Source: Gammaproteobacteria bacterium (lineage in GTDB: Bacteria; Pseudomonadota; Gammaproteobacteria; Steroidobacterales; Rariloculaceae). From it: DNA of 48,200 nucleotides. The stretch's first letter is position 1, and each line of letters begins with the position of its first letter. The notes beneath the pieces are model-generated. The model did not search any database and was not told the DNA's origin. It saw nothing but the letters and a program-made list of their open reading frames with translations. The position numbers and the translations under genes are program-made. This document shows, in pieces, positions 17,330-25,006 of this stretch. The stretch lies in assembly GCA_017577365.1 (NCBI GenBank), contig PKRJ01000025.1, positions 1 through 48,200 of the forward strand. The letters run 5' to 3'.

Positions 17330-18307
17330 CTATCGAACCGCGATCGGGTTGCCGGGCGCGCCGGTCGCGCCGGCGAGCTTCGGCGGCGCGAACACGAACG
17401 CGAACTCGTAGACGCGGTCGGCCGCAAGCGCCGCAAGGTCCAGGTTCTCGAGATTGTAGATCCCGCGGGACAGCAACCACTGATGCCCCTCGAGCGGCCG
17501 GGCGGGATTCTCGCCGGGCGAGGCTTCGACCGCGAAGTTGTCCGCGCCGACGAGCAGGATCTTCTTCTCCGCGAGCCACTTCAGCGCGGTGATGCCCGGC
17601 CCGGGCTCGCTCGCGCCGTACGCTTCGTTGTCGACCTTCCAGAGCTGGCCCCAGCCCGTATGGAACAGCACGGCATCGCCTTCGCGGATCTCGTCGATGC
17701 CCGCCATGCGGAGCGTGCCTTCGATGTCCTCGACCGTGATGACGTACGTCGGATCGAGCCGCGCGACTCCCTTGTAGCGCGCGACGTCGAGCAGCACGCC
17801 GCGCGTGAACAGCGCGCCGACTTTCTCGATGCCGAGCTTCGTGAGCCCGTACGACGTGCCGAACTCGGAAAGCTTGAAGCCGTTGTAGAAAACGTAGTCG
17901 CCGTCGATCTCGGTGCCGACGTGGCCGAGCCCGTCGAACTGCGTGCCGAGCTGGCCGAGCTCGCCGCTGATCATCTCGTCGTTGAACACGACGCGGTTCT
18001 CGCCGCCGACCACGACCGTCGGGAGCCCCGGGATCGTCAGGCTGTAGTGCCGGTTGCCGAAGATCGGCATGCCGGGCTCGTAGTTGCGGCCGAGCTCGTA
18101 AATGCGGCCTTCGCGGATCAACGACACCGCCTCGAGCACCTTCGCCGGCGTCACGCGATTCGCCGCGCCGCGCTCGTCGTCCGGCCCCCATTCGGATGGC
18201 CACCACTCGGGCCCCGCCGGGGTCTGCGCGTTCGCGCCGCCGCACGACGCGGCCGCGAGCATCGAGAACGTCAGGCGTCGGAACAAGCCAAGCCGATGGC
18301 AACGCAT
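17330..18307 (-). CDS. Secreted cyclase-family (kynurenine-formamidase-like) hydrolase
   Basis: 325 residues with an N-terminal signal peptide (hydrophobic core FSMLAAASCGGANAQ). The mature part begins WWPSEWGPDDERGAANRVTP, typical of the PF04199 cyclase family. The metal-binding segment of the family (HxGTHxDxxxH) appears here as GTQFDGLGHVG. Later conserved elements are GDAVLFHTGWG, GPGITALKWLAEK and LLVGADNFAVE. Members hydrolyse amides or lactones, as kynurenine formamidase and isatin hydrolase do; the substrate here is open. Secretion is unusual for formamidases but common in this subgroup. It is followed 12 bases later by corA. Internal ATGs near the start could trim the signal n-region. 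Confidence 0.85.
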   Translation of the reverse strand: MRCHRLGLFRRLTFSMLAAASCGGANAQTPAGPEWWPSEWGPDDERGAANRVTPAKVLEAVSLIREGRIYELGRNYEPGMPIFGNRHYSLTIPGLPTVVVGGENRVVFNDEMISGELGQLGTQFDGLGHVGTEIDGDYVFYNGFKLSEFGTSYGLTKLGIEKVGALFTRGVLLDVARYKGVARLDPTYVITVEDIEGTLRMAGIDEIREGDAVLFHTGWGQLWKVDNEAYGASEPGPGITALKWLAEKKILLVGADNFAVEASPGENPARPLEGHQWLLSRGIYNLENLDLAALAADRVYEFAFVFAPPKLAGATGAPGNPIAVR

Positions 18308-18464
18308 GTCACTCCCCCCGGTTCGCGCGACCCGGCCGCATCGATGATGCCGCCTTCGACACCGCGAGACTATACGCGACGCGAGCCGGCCGGTCAGGCG
18401 CGACGGATGCGCGCGGCACCGCGGGGGTGTCAGAATGGATCACTCTCTTTCGGACGGGTGTGCG

Positions 18465-19874
18465 ATGCACAGCGAGCGACTGAAGCGTTTCGTCGACGAC
18501 GAGTGGGACCGATCGATCGTGCCCGCGTTGTCGGACTACATCCGGATTCCGAGCAAGTCGCCGGCCTTCGACCGCGACTGGCAGGCGCACGGGCACATGG
18601 ACCGCGCGGCGGAGCTCTTCCGCGCGTGGGCCGAGGCGCACGCGCCGCAGGGCTCGACGGTCGAGATCGTCCGCCTGCCGAATTTGACGCCGCTGCTCCT
18701 GATCGAATGCCCGGGCGACGTGGACGATACCGTGCTGATGTACGGCCATCTCGACAAGCAGCCGGAGTTCACCGGCTGGTCCGAAGGGCTCGCGCCGTGG
18801 ACGCCGGTGCTCCGCGACGGCCGCCTCTACGGCCGCGGCGGCGCGGACGACGGCTATGCGATGTTCGGCTCGCTCTGTGCGCTTCGCGCGCTCGCCGATC
18901 AGCGCATCCGGCGCGCGCGCTGCGTGATCCTGATCGAGGCGAGCGAGGAAAGCGGCAGCCCCGATCTTCCCGCGTACGTCGAGGCGCTCGCGCAGCGCAT
19001 CGGCGAGCCTTCGCTCGTCGTCTGCCTGGATGCCGAATGCGGCAACTACGATCAGCTCTGGCTCACGACCTCGCTGCGCGGCAATCTGACCGGCATCCTG
19101 CGTGTCGACGTGCTGACCGAGGGCGTGCACTCCGGAACGGCGAGCGGCATCGTCGCGTCGAGCTTCAGGATCCTGCGCGAGCGGCTCGACCGCATCGAGG
19201 ATGCGCGCACCGGCCGGATCCTGCTCGACGAGTTCCACGTCGAGATTCCCGAGGAGCGGAAGAGCCAGGCGCGCGCCGCGGCGGCCGTGCTCGGGCGCTC
19301 CGTGCACGACAAGTTTCCGTTCGTCGCCGGCATGCGGCCGGTCGACGAGGACCCGTACGAATCGCTGCTGAACACCACGTGGCGGCCGACGCTGTCGGTC
19401 ACGGGCGCCGACGGGTTGCCCGCGCTCGGCAACGCCGGCAACGTGCTGCGGCCGTATACGAGCGTGAAGCTGTCGTTCCGCCTGCCGCCCGGCGTCGCGC
19501 CGGAAGCCGCGGCGCGCAGTGTCAAGGCCGCGCTCGAGAGCGATCCGCCGTACGGCGCGCGAGTGCGCTTCGACATCGACTCGTGCATGGCCGGATGGAA
19601 CGCGCCGCCGACCGCGCCGTGGCTCGAGGACGCGGTGCAGAAAGCCTCGCGAACCTATTTCGGACGCGACGCGATGCACATGGGCACCGGCGGCACGATC
19701 CCGTTCATGAGCATGCTCGGCGAGCGCTTCCCTAACGCGCAGTTCCTCGTGACCGGCGTGCTCGGGCCGCACTCGAACGCGCACGGCCCGAACGAGTTTC
19801 TCGACATCGAGACGGGCAAGCGCCTGACGGCTTGCGTCGCGGACGTGATCGCGGCGCACGCGTCGCGTAGCTGA
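18465..19874 (+). CDS. M20 family metallopeptidase
   Basis: About 469 residues of an M20 dinuclear zinc peptidase (ArgE/DapE/carnosinase type). Motifs in order: MYGHLDKQPEFTGW (His and Asp metal ligands near residues 94-96), GRGGADDGYAMF near 125, IEASEESGSPDL (catalytic and metal Glu pair), VCLDAECGN, a lid domain, and GPHSNAHGPNEF near the end with the last His ligand. There is no signal peptide, so it is cytosolic. The ATG at 18465 (MHSERLKRFVDDEWDRSIVPAL) matches the family N-terminus; an in-frame ATG at 18435 would add 10 residues and has no better ribosome site. It is divergent from the cyclase-family gene. A GC-rich hairpin follows. It is probably a dipeptidase or amidase. Confidence 0.9.
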   Translation: MHSERLKRFVDDEWDRSIVPALSDYIRIPSKSPAFDRDWQAHGHMDRAAELFRAWAEAHAPQGSTVEIVRLPNLTPLLLIECPGDVDDTVLMYGHLDKQPEFTGWSEGLAPWTPVLRDGRLYGRGGADDGYAMFGSLCALRALADQRIRRARCVILIEASEESGSPDLPAYVEALAQRIGEPSLVVCLDAECGNYDQLWLTTSLRGNLTGILRVDVLTEGVHSGTASGIVASSFRILRERLDRIEDARTGRILLDEFHVEIPEERKSQARAAAAVLGRSVHDKFPFVAGMRPVDEDPYESLLNTTWRPTLSVTGADGLPALGNAGNVLRPYTSVKLSFRLPPGVAPEAAARSVKAALESDPPYGARVRFDIDSCMAGWNAPPTAPWLEDAVQKASRTYFGRDAMHMGTGGTIPFMSMLGERFPNAQFLVTGVLGPHSNAHGPNEFLDIETGKRLTACVADVIAAHASRS

Positions 19875-19917
19875 TCGCCGACATTCCTTTCCGAGCCGTG
19901 CCCATGTGATAGGATGC

Positions 19918-19942
19918 GCCCGCCCTGCCCGAGGGGGCGGGC
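19918..19942 (+). terminator. GC-rich hairpin downstream of the M20 peptidase
   Basis: A perfect 8-bp stem (19918-19925 with 19935-19942) and a 9-base loop lie 44 bases after the stop codon. No T-tract follows, so it may be a weak or factor-assisted terminator or simply a GC-rich coincidence. Confidence 0.3.
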
Positions 19943-20081
19943 TCGCCGACCATCGCTCGCCTGAGCGTGCTCGTCGTCCTGCTCGATCCCGAATCCGAGA
20001 GGTTGTCGGCGGTCCGGGGCGCGCCGTCGTGGGACACTGCGCGCCGATCTTCTCGTCACCGACAGAGGCTTACCCGAGCCG

Positions 20082-20972
20082 ATGACCGATTCACCGCGCC
20101 TGGACGCGCTTCGCGCCGTCTGGATCTCCGACGTGCATCTCGGCTCGCGCGAGTGCCGGGCGAGCCTGCTGCTCGATTTCCTGCGCCGCACCCGCTGCGA
20201 CGTGCTGTATCTCGTCGGCGACATCATCGACTTCGAGAGTCTGCGCCGCGATTTCTACTGGCCGCCGAGCCATACCGACGTGCTGCGCGCGATTCTGCAG
20301 AAAAGCTACGAAGGCACGCGGGTCGTCTACGTTCCCGGAAATCACGATGACGCCCTGCGCGCGTACGACGGCGCCGCGCTCGGCAACGTCGAGCTCTCGA
20401 GCGAAACGATCCACACGACGCGCGCGGGCAAGACGCTGCTCGTGATGCACGGCGACCGTTTCGACGCGATCGTGCGCGGGCGGGGCTTGAGCGTCTGGAT
20501 CGGCGCGCACGCGTGTCGATCGCTGCTCGCGCTGAATCGCTTCGTTCACTGGCTCCACGAGCTCGCAGGGCGGCCGTACTGGTCGCTCGCGCAGCACGTG
20601 AAGAATCGCTTCGGATTCGTGCAGCGCTACGTCGAGCGCTATCGCGACGCGACGCTGGCCGCGGCGCGCGAAGCGGGCGTCGACGGCGTGATCTGCGGCC
20701 ATATCCACAAGGCCGAGGTCGTCGAGGTCGACGGCCTGCTCTACTGCAACGACGGGGATTGGGTCGAGAGCTGTACCGCGCTCGTCGAGGACGAGCACGG
20801 GACGCTTTCGCTGCTGAAGTGGCGGCCGGCGATACGCACGTTCACGACTGCCGCGCACGCGAGCGGATGGCGGCGGCCCGTCGCGGTCGCCGCGAGGTTG
20901 CGCGGGGTTCGCGCGTTTCGCGTTCGCCGCAGGCGTCACGACGCGCGCACGGCCGGCGAGCCAGGCGTCTGA
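20082..20972 (+). CDS. LpxH-like UDP-2,3-diacylglucosamine diphosphatase family metallophosphoesterase
   Basis: 296 residues of calcineurin-like phosphoesterase. Metal-binding motifs in order: WISDVHLGS at 14-22, YLVGDIIDF near 43-51, VPGNHDD near 85-91, MHGDRFD, and CGHIHKAEV near 205. The pattern (DxH, GD, GNHD, H, GHxH) fits the YbbF/LpxH-related group, which cleaves UDP-diacylglucosamine in lipid A synthesis, although this long form with a basic C-terminal tail (about 30 residues, Arg-rich) is not classic LpxH. There is no signal peptide. The 207-base gap before it holds a hairpin but no gene. A strong bidirectional terminator follows only 5 bases after the stop. Confidence 0.85.
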   Translation: MTDSPRLDALRAVWISDVHLGSRECRASLLLDFLRRTRCDVLYLVGDIIDFESLRRDFYWPPSHTDVLRAILQKSYEGTRVVYVPGNHDDALRAYDGAALGNVELSSETIHTTRAGKTLLVMHGDRFDAIVRGRGLSVWIGAHACRSLLALNRFVHWLHELAGRPYWSLAQHVKNRFGFVQRYVERYRDATLAAAREAGVDGVICGHIHKAEVVEVDGLLYCNDGDWVESCTALVEDEHGTLSLLKWRPAIRTFTTAAHASGWRRPVAVAARLRGVRAFRVRRRRHDARTAGEPGV

Positions 20973-20977
20973 GAAGA

Positions 20978-21017
20978 GAAAGGGGCCGGACTCTTCGCTC
21001 GGAGTCCGGCCCCTTTC
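20978..21017. terminator. Bidirectional intrinsic terminator
   Basis: A perfect 16-bp inverted repeat (20978-20993 with 21002-21017) with an 8-base loop. The stem is GC-rich inside with AAAG/CTTT ends, giving a short T-run on each strand. It sits exactly between the stops of two convergent genes (20972 and 21033). Confidence 0.85.
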
Positions 21018-21032
21018 GGTTCGCTCACGGGA

Positions 21033-23264
21033 TCAGTGGGCGAGCGGGTCGGGCCTGAATTGGAACTTGACCATCTTGGGCTTCGTGCCCGGGCCGCCCT
21101 CGATGTGCCACACGAGGTGCGTGCCGTAGTTCGCCCACAGGCCGCGGCCCTTCCAGCCCGCGTTCGGATCGTCGATCCGGCCGTCGAGCAGGCGCTGATA
21201 GAAACCGAGCGGATACGGCACGCGGAACTTCCGCCACTCGCCCGTCTCGGGATCGAGCATCAGCAGCGCGTCCGAGTTGCCGCCCGGCGTCCATGGCACG
21301 TTCTCGCCGAGCCCCGACGCGTTCCACAGGTCGACCCAGTTGTAGTACTGGAAGTCGGCGGGCACGTCGGTGCCCTTGAGCGTCGGGCCGTCCGTGCGAT
21401 AGAGCTTCCAGCCGGCCTCGCAATGACCGCCATCGTGCGTCTCGGGGCCGTTCAGCACCGTGCATTGGCGCCGATCGAAGCTCGCCATGTGGCTGCTGCC
21501 GGCCAGCGACGTCCATACGACGCCGTTGCGGTCGACGTCGAGACCGCGCGGCCCGAAGCCGGGCTCCGGCACGCGGTAGAGCTCCGTGAGGCACGTCTCC
21601 GGAGGGTTCTCGCCGCGCGTCAGGCGCACGAGATATCCCGGGAAGTCCGTGAGCGACGCCCAGACGACGTCCTCCTCGCCCGGCGCGGGGCTCGGCTGCA
21701 CGCCGTAGACCTGTCCGCCGATGCGCGTATCGCGCGACGGATCGAACGGCCGGCCCGGCTCGTTCCACGGCTTCGTGATCTTGCCGTCGCCGTTCGTGTC
21801 GATCACGAGCGGGCACCAGCCCTGCGCGGCCTGCTCGTCACCCGTCTCGTCGAACAGCCGCGTGTTGATCCAGCCGAGATAGCCTTCGCTGATCAGCGGG
21901 TTCAGCCACAGCGTCTCGTCCTCGTCGTACGCGAACTGCAGGTGATGCGTCGTGAAGCACGTATCGATCAGGGTGAACTCGCCCGTCTTCGGGTCGTAGT
22001 ACGACACGTGCCGCCCCGCGTTGCTGATCGGGAAGTACTGCGCGAACTTGTTCGACGACCCCGCGCGGCACCATGCCGGGTTCGCGGGCGCGCGGATCGC
22101 CGACGTCAGCCAGAGGCGTCCTTTCCCGTCCATCATCGGGTTGTGCGGATCGGACGGCTGCTCCTTGCCCCAGTGATGCGCCATGCCCCAGAACGGCGAC
22201 GCGGCAATCGGCGGCGGGAAACGCGTCGACATCTGCGTCGGATCCTGGCGCGTCGGGATCACGATCTCGTGCGTGATGTGCGTCAGCGGATCGAGCACCG
22301 TGATCTTGCCGTGCCCGCTCGACACGGCGTACACGGGGCCGTTCGCGTTGACCGTCGGGTTGCGCTTGTCCGTCGTGATCTCGTCGTGCATGTACGACGT
22401 CGGCGTGCCCCAGTCCCACATCGTGATCACGACGTTACGTTCCATGCCCTGCGGGCGCGGCGGCGCCGGCGGCAGCTCGCCCGCGGCGATGCGGTCCGTC
22501 CAGTCGGCGAACACCTCGAGGCTGCGCTCGGGGCCCATCCAGCCGAGCCGCGCGTACATCTCGGTGCCGCGCGGGCCGGTGCGCAGACGCCGCTCCCAGA
22601 GCTGCACGGACGTTGCGTTCGTCAGGCCTTCCTGCGCCTTGAACTCGTCGCTCCAGTGATCGAACGAGCGGGTCGCCGCGTTGCCGATCTGGTGACAGAA
22701 GTTGCAGCCGAGCTTCAGCACGTCGATCCACTGCGCCTGGCTCTGCACGGCGAGCCCGCGGCCGCTGCCGCCGGCGGCCGGGAATTCCTCTTCTTTCGGC
22801 GGCTCGAGCAGCGACAGCCAATAGTCGGCCGGATAGACCTTCGCGGCCTCGGCCGGCGTCGCGGCGGGCTCGACCTCGAGCACGACGTTGTGGTCGCCCG
22901 GGCGCAGGTACTGCTTCTTCGAGTCGCGCAGCCCGTAGCCGCGCACCCACACGTGGTAGTTGACCATCGGCAGCTGGGGTAGAACGAAGCGCCCCTCGTC
23001 GTCCGTGACGACGATCTTGGTGAGCTTCGTCGGCAGGTCGTCCGTCTCGGCGATGACCCAGACGCCGGCCTCGGGACCGGACGCGCTGCGCACGACGCCG
23101 GCGATATAGCCTTCCTGCGGAAGGACGCCTTCCTGCGCGACGGCTCGAAACGCGGGCCACGCGGCGACGAGCGCCGTGACGAGACCGAGCACGAGCGAAA
23201 GCGCTTTGCGCGGGCCCGTCGATCGCCGCGGCACCGCGGCCATGTCGAAAGATCGCGGGATCAT
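21033..23264 (-). CDS. Periplasmic mono-haem beta-propeller protein with carboxypeptidase-regulatory-like domain
   Basis: 743 residues. A signal sequence (ALSLVLGLVTALVAAWPAFRAVA, about 20-42) leads to a carboxypeptidase-regulatory-like Ig domain (about 50-132: YIAGVVRSASGPEAGVWVIAE, VTDDEGRFVLPQLP). Then comes a cytochrome-like stretch with one CxxCH haem motif (Cys187, Cys190, His191) and a long C-terminal region with repeated blades of the SMP-30/virginiamycin-B-lyase type (GPVYAVSSGHGKITVLDP, GRLWLTSAIR, RGLDVDRNGVVWTSLAGSSHMASFD). It is probably a periplasmic c-type haem protein, either a dehydrogenase or a lyase-like enzyme; the substrate is unknown. A GGGGG stretch precedes the ATG closely; a second ATG 7 codons in would also leave a full signal peptide. 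It is flanked by the strong terminator and an XRE regulator gene on the same strand. Confidence 0.8.
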   Translation of the reverse strand: MIPRSFDMAAVPRRSTGPRKALSLVLGLVTALVAAWPAFRAVAQEGVLPQEGYIAGVVRSASGPEAGVWVIAETDDLPTKLTKIVVTDDEGRFVLPQLPMVNYHVWVRGYGLRDSKKQYLRPGDHNVVLEVEPAATPAEAAKVYPADYWLSLLEPPKEEEFPAAGGSGRGLAVQSQAQWIDVLKLGCNFCHQIGNAATRSFDHWSDEFKAQEGLTNATSVQLWERRLRTGPRGTEMYARLGWMGPERSLEVFADWTDRIAAGELPPAPPRPQGMERNVVITMWDWGTPTSYMHDEITTDKRNPTVNANGPVYAVSSGHGKITVLDPLTHITHEIVIPTRQDPTQMSTRFPPPIAASPFWGMAHHWGKEQPSDPHNPMMDGKGRLWLTSAIRAPANPAWCRAGSSNKFAQYFPISNAGRHVSYYDPKTGEFTLIDTCFTTHHLQFAYDEDETLWLNPLISEGYLGWINTRLFDETGDEQAAQGWCPLVIDTNGDGKITKPWNEPGRPFDPSRDTRIGGQVYGVQPSPAPGEEDVVWASLTDFPGYLVRLTRGENPPETCLTELYRVPEPGFGPRGLDVDRNGVVWTSLAGSSHMASFDRRQCTVLNGPETHDGGHCEAGWKLYRTDGPTLKGTDVPADFQYYNWVDLWNASGLGENVPWTPGGNSDALLMLDPETGEWRKFRVPYPLGFYQRLLDGRIDDPNAGWKGRGLWANYGTHLVWHIEGGPGTKPKMVKFQFRPDPLAH

Positions 23265-23363
23265 CTTGCCCCCAATCGTTCTCGTTGATCTTCACGCCGC
23301 CCGGGGCGGCTGCCGATAGGCTACCACGTCCGGGCCGCACGCCGAGGCGCGAGGCGCCCGCGG

Positions 23364-23591
23364 CTATTCCGTTCGGGCAGAGCGCTGTCCCGACGAATCC
23401 TCGTCGCGCAGGAAGATGTCCTCGATCTTGAGGCCGAAGACGTCGGCGATGCGGAATGCGAGCGGCAGCGACGGGTCGAACTTGCCGTTCTCGATCGCGT
23501 TGATCGAGTTCCGCGAAACGCCCACGCGCTCGGCGAGCTCGGCCTGGCTCCACCCTTGCTCGGCGCGAAGCGCTCGAATGCGGTTCTTCAT
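23364..23591 (-). CDS. Small XRE-family HTH transcriptional regulator
   Basis: 75 residues, nearly all one Cro/C1-type helix-turn-helix (MKNRIRALRAEQGWSQAELAERVGVSRNSINAIENGKFDPSLPLAFRIADVFGL, split here by family blocks) followed by a short acidic tail. Such tiny regulators are usually next to a small membrane-protein gene and repress their own operon. That fits here: a small transmembrane reading frame (23607-23712) ends 15 bases upstream, and an 18-bp palindrome lies further upstream at 23841-23858. The target beyond its own operon is unknown. The propeller gene starts about 100 bases downstream. Confidence 0.9.
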   Translation of the reverse strand: MKNRIRALRAEQGWSQAELAERVGVSRNSINAIENGKFDPSLPLAFRIADVFGLKIEDIFLRDEDSSGQRSARTE

Positions 23592-23606
23592 CTCAGCGCC
23601 CCGGCG

Positions 23607-23712
23607 TCATCGCTTCGTGAGCCACCAGCCCATCTTGATCAGCGTCGACGAGATCGCAACGGCTACGATGAAGACGAGACCACAGCGAAAGGATTCGCTT
23701 GTCTCGTTTCAT
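23607..23712 (-). pseudogene. Small one-helix membrane protein, apparently frameshifted
   Basis: Reading the minus strand from an ATG at 23712 (ribosome site TAGGAAAG) gives MKRDKRILSLWS. A shift of one base then gives VFIVAVAISSTL and IKMGWWLTKR before a stop at 23607-23609. Together this is a typical short membrane protein of about 35 residues: basic start, one hydrophobic helix, basic end. The distance of 106 bases is one more than a multiple of three, so a single extra base near 23668-23680 would explain it. Without the shift, the ATG frame gives a 39-residue non-hydrophobic peptide that ends one base before the regulator's start. It could be a pseudogene or a sequencing error. Confidence 0.45.
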
Positions 23713-23840
23713 TGCTTTCCTACCCTTGCGTCTGCTGCGACTCCGCGTCGGGCTGCCGTCCTAGGGCGACCGCTTGGCCCCGGGGCCATCGCCAGTCGGG
23801 CATCGAATCGGCTCCCGAATGACAAAGATCCTTAGCGAAA

Positions 23841-23858
23841 TGCAAAGTTAACTTTGCA
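23841..23858. promoter_or_regulatory. 18-bp perfect palindrome, likely operator of the XRE regulator
   Basis: TGCAAAGTTAACTTTGCA is a perfect 18-bp palindrome, AT-rich in a GC-rich neighbourhood. It lies between the small membrane ORF/XRE pair (minus strand) and the secreted SnoaL-like gene (plus strand). On the minus strand its end (TTGCAT) could overlap a -35 box. A role as operator for the neighbouring XRE protein is inferred from position and symmetry. Confidence 0.6.
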
Positions 23859-23994
23859 CATCTGCCGACCGATGTCAAGCTTACTTGTCATCTCCCTGGG
23901 TAAACGCTCGAAAGGACATCGAAAGTCCGCCACCGTGCCGCGCCGGCGGGCCATCGCTATACTCGGACTCGTCTCGTTCCGGGGGGAGCTCGCG

Positions 23995-24996
23995 ATGCGT
24001 CGTTCGTTGCTCGCCGTCGTCGTGCTCGGCGCGGCGTTCGAATCCGCGGCACAACGGCCCGATTCCAACCCGCCTTGCGATCGCGCCTGCCTCGAGGGCT
24101 TCGTCGATCGCTATCTCGAGGCGATGCTCGAGAACGATCCGAGCCCCGAGCTCTTCGCGATCGGCGCGCGCTTCACCGAGAACGGCATCCAGCTCCCGCT
24201 CGGTAACGAAGGCCTGTGGTACGGCATGTCCGGTTACGGCCGTTACAAGTTCTACGTGCCCGACGTCGAGACGCAGCAGGTCGCGTTCATCGGCACGGTG
24301 CGCGAGAACCTCGCGAATGCCGGCATGAACGACGGCCAGGGCAATCTCGTCGCGATCGCGCTTCGGCTCAAGATCGTGAATGACAAGATCACCGAGGTCG
24401 AGCAGCTCGTGATACGGCCCGAGGTCGACTTGTTCGGCGGGGGCACCGCTTCGAATCGTCCGTTCCCGCCGACCGGCGAGGCCGTCGACGCGATGGGTGC
24501 GCCGCATCCTATCTTCCTCGAGGAAATTCCCGAGAGCGAGCGGATGTCGCGCGACGAGCTCATCGTCACGGCCAACTACTACTTCGACGGCCTGCAGCGC
24601 AACGACGGCAAGGGCTACTATCCGTTCACCGACGACTGCGAGCGCTACGAGAACGGTATCAAGACGACGAACGTTCCGCGAACGGATCAAGAGACCGGCG
24701 AGACGAGGGTCATGGGCTGCAAGGAGCAGTTCGAGAAAGCGCTGCGCGGCGTCGTCTCGCGGATTCGCGATCGCCGCTTCGTCGCCGTCGACCGTGAGCG
24801 CGGCAACGTCTTCGCATTCGGCTTCTTCGACCACGACCGTCTGAACTGGACGTGGCAGCTCGCCGAGATCTTCAAGATCGAGAAAGGCCAGATCCGCAGG
24901 ATCGAGGCCGTCTTCCACCGCGCGCCATACGGCATCAATTCCGGCTGGAGCACGTTCGAGCAGGGAATGTCCGAGGCGATTCAAGTGGTGCGCTGA
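23995..24996 (+). CDS. Secreted SnoaL-like protein of unknown function
   Basis: 333 residues with a short Sec signal peptide (MRRSLLAVVVLGAAFESAAQ). The mature protein looks like two SnoaL/NTF2-type segments: CLEGFVDRYLEAMLENDPS...FTENGIQLPLG in the first half, and ELIVTANYYFDGLQRNDGKGYYPFTDDCERYENG in the second, with FKIEKGQIRRIEAVFHRAPYG near the end. The start at 23995 has a GGGGGGAG ribosome site 6 bases upstream; a TATACT at 23958-23963 may be its -10 box. It ends 10 bases before the flavoenzyme gene, so they are probably one operon. The pairing suggests a periplasmic or ligand-handling partner of that oxidase. The enzymatic role is unproven. Confidence 0.85.
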   Translation: MRRSLLAVVVLGAAFESAAQRPDSNPPCDRACLEGFVDRYLEAMLENDPSPELFAIGARFTENGIQLPLGNEGLWYGMSGYGRYKFYVPDVETQQVAFIGTVRENLANAGMNDGQGNLVAIALRLKIVNDKITEVEQLVIRPEVDLFGGGTASNRPFPPTGEAVDAMGAPHPIFLEEIPESERMSRDELIVTANYYFDGLQRNDGKGYYPFTDDCERYENGIKTTNVPRTDQETGETRVMGCKEQFEKALRGVVSRIRDRRFVAVDRERGNVFAFGFFDHDRLNWTWQLAEIFKIEKGQIRRIEAVFHRAPYGINSGWSTFEQGMSEAIQVVR

Positions 24997-25006
24997 GCGG
25001 AACGCG

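Noticed and set aside
23854..23994. Extension of the secreted SnoaL-like protein to an ATG at 23854
   Set aside because: It would start inside the palindromic operator and hide the signal peptide. The ATG at 23995 has a strong ribosome site.
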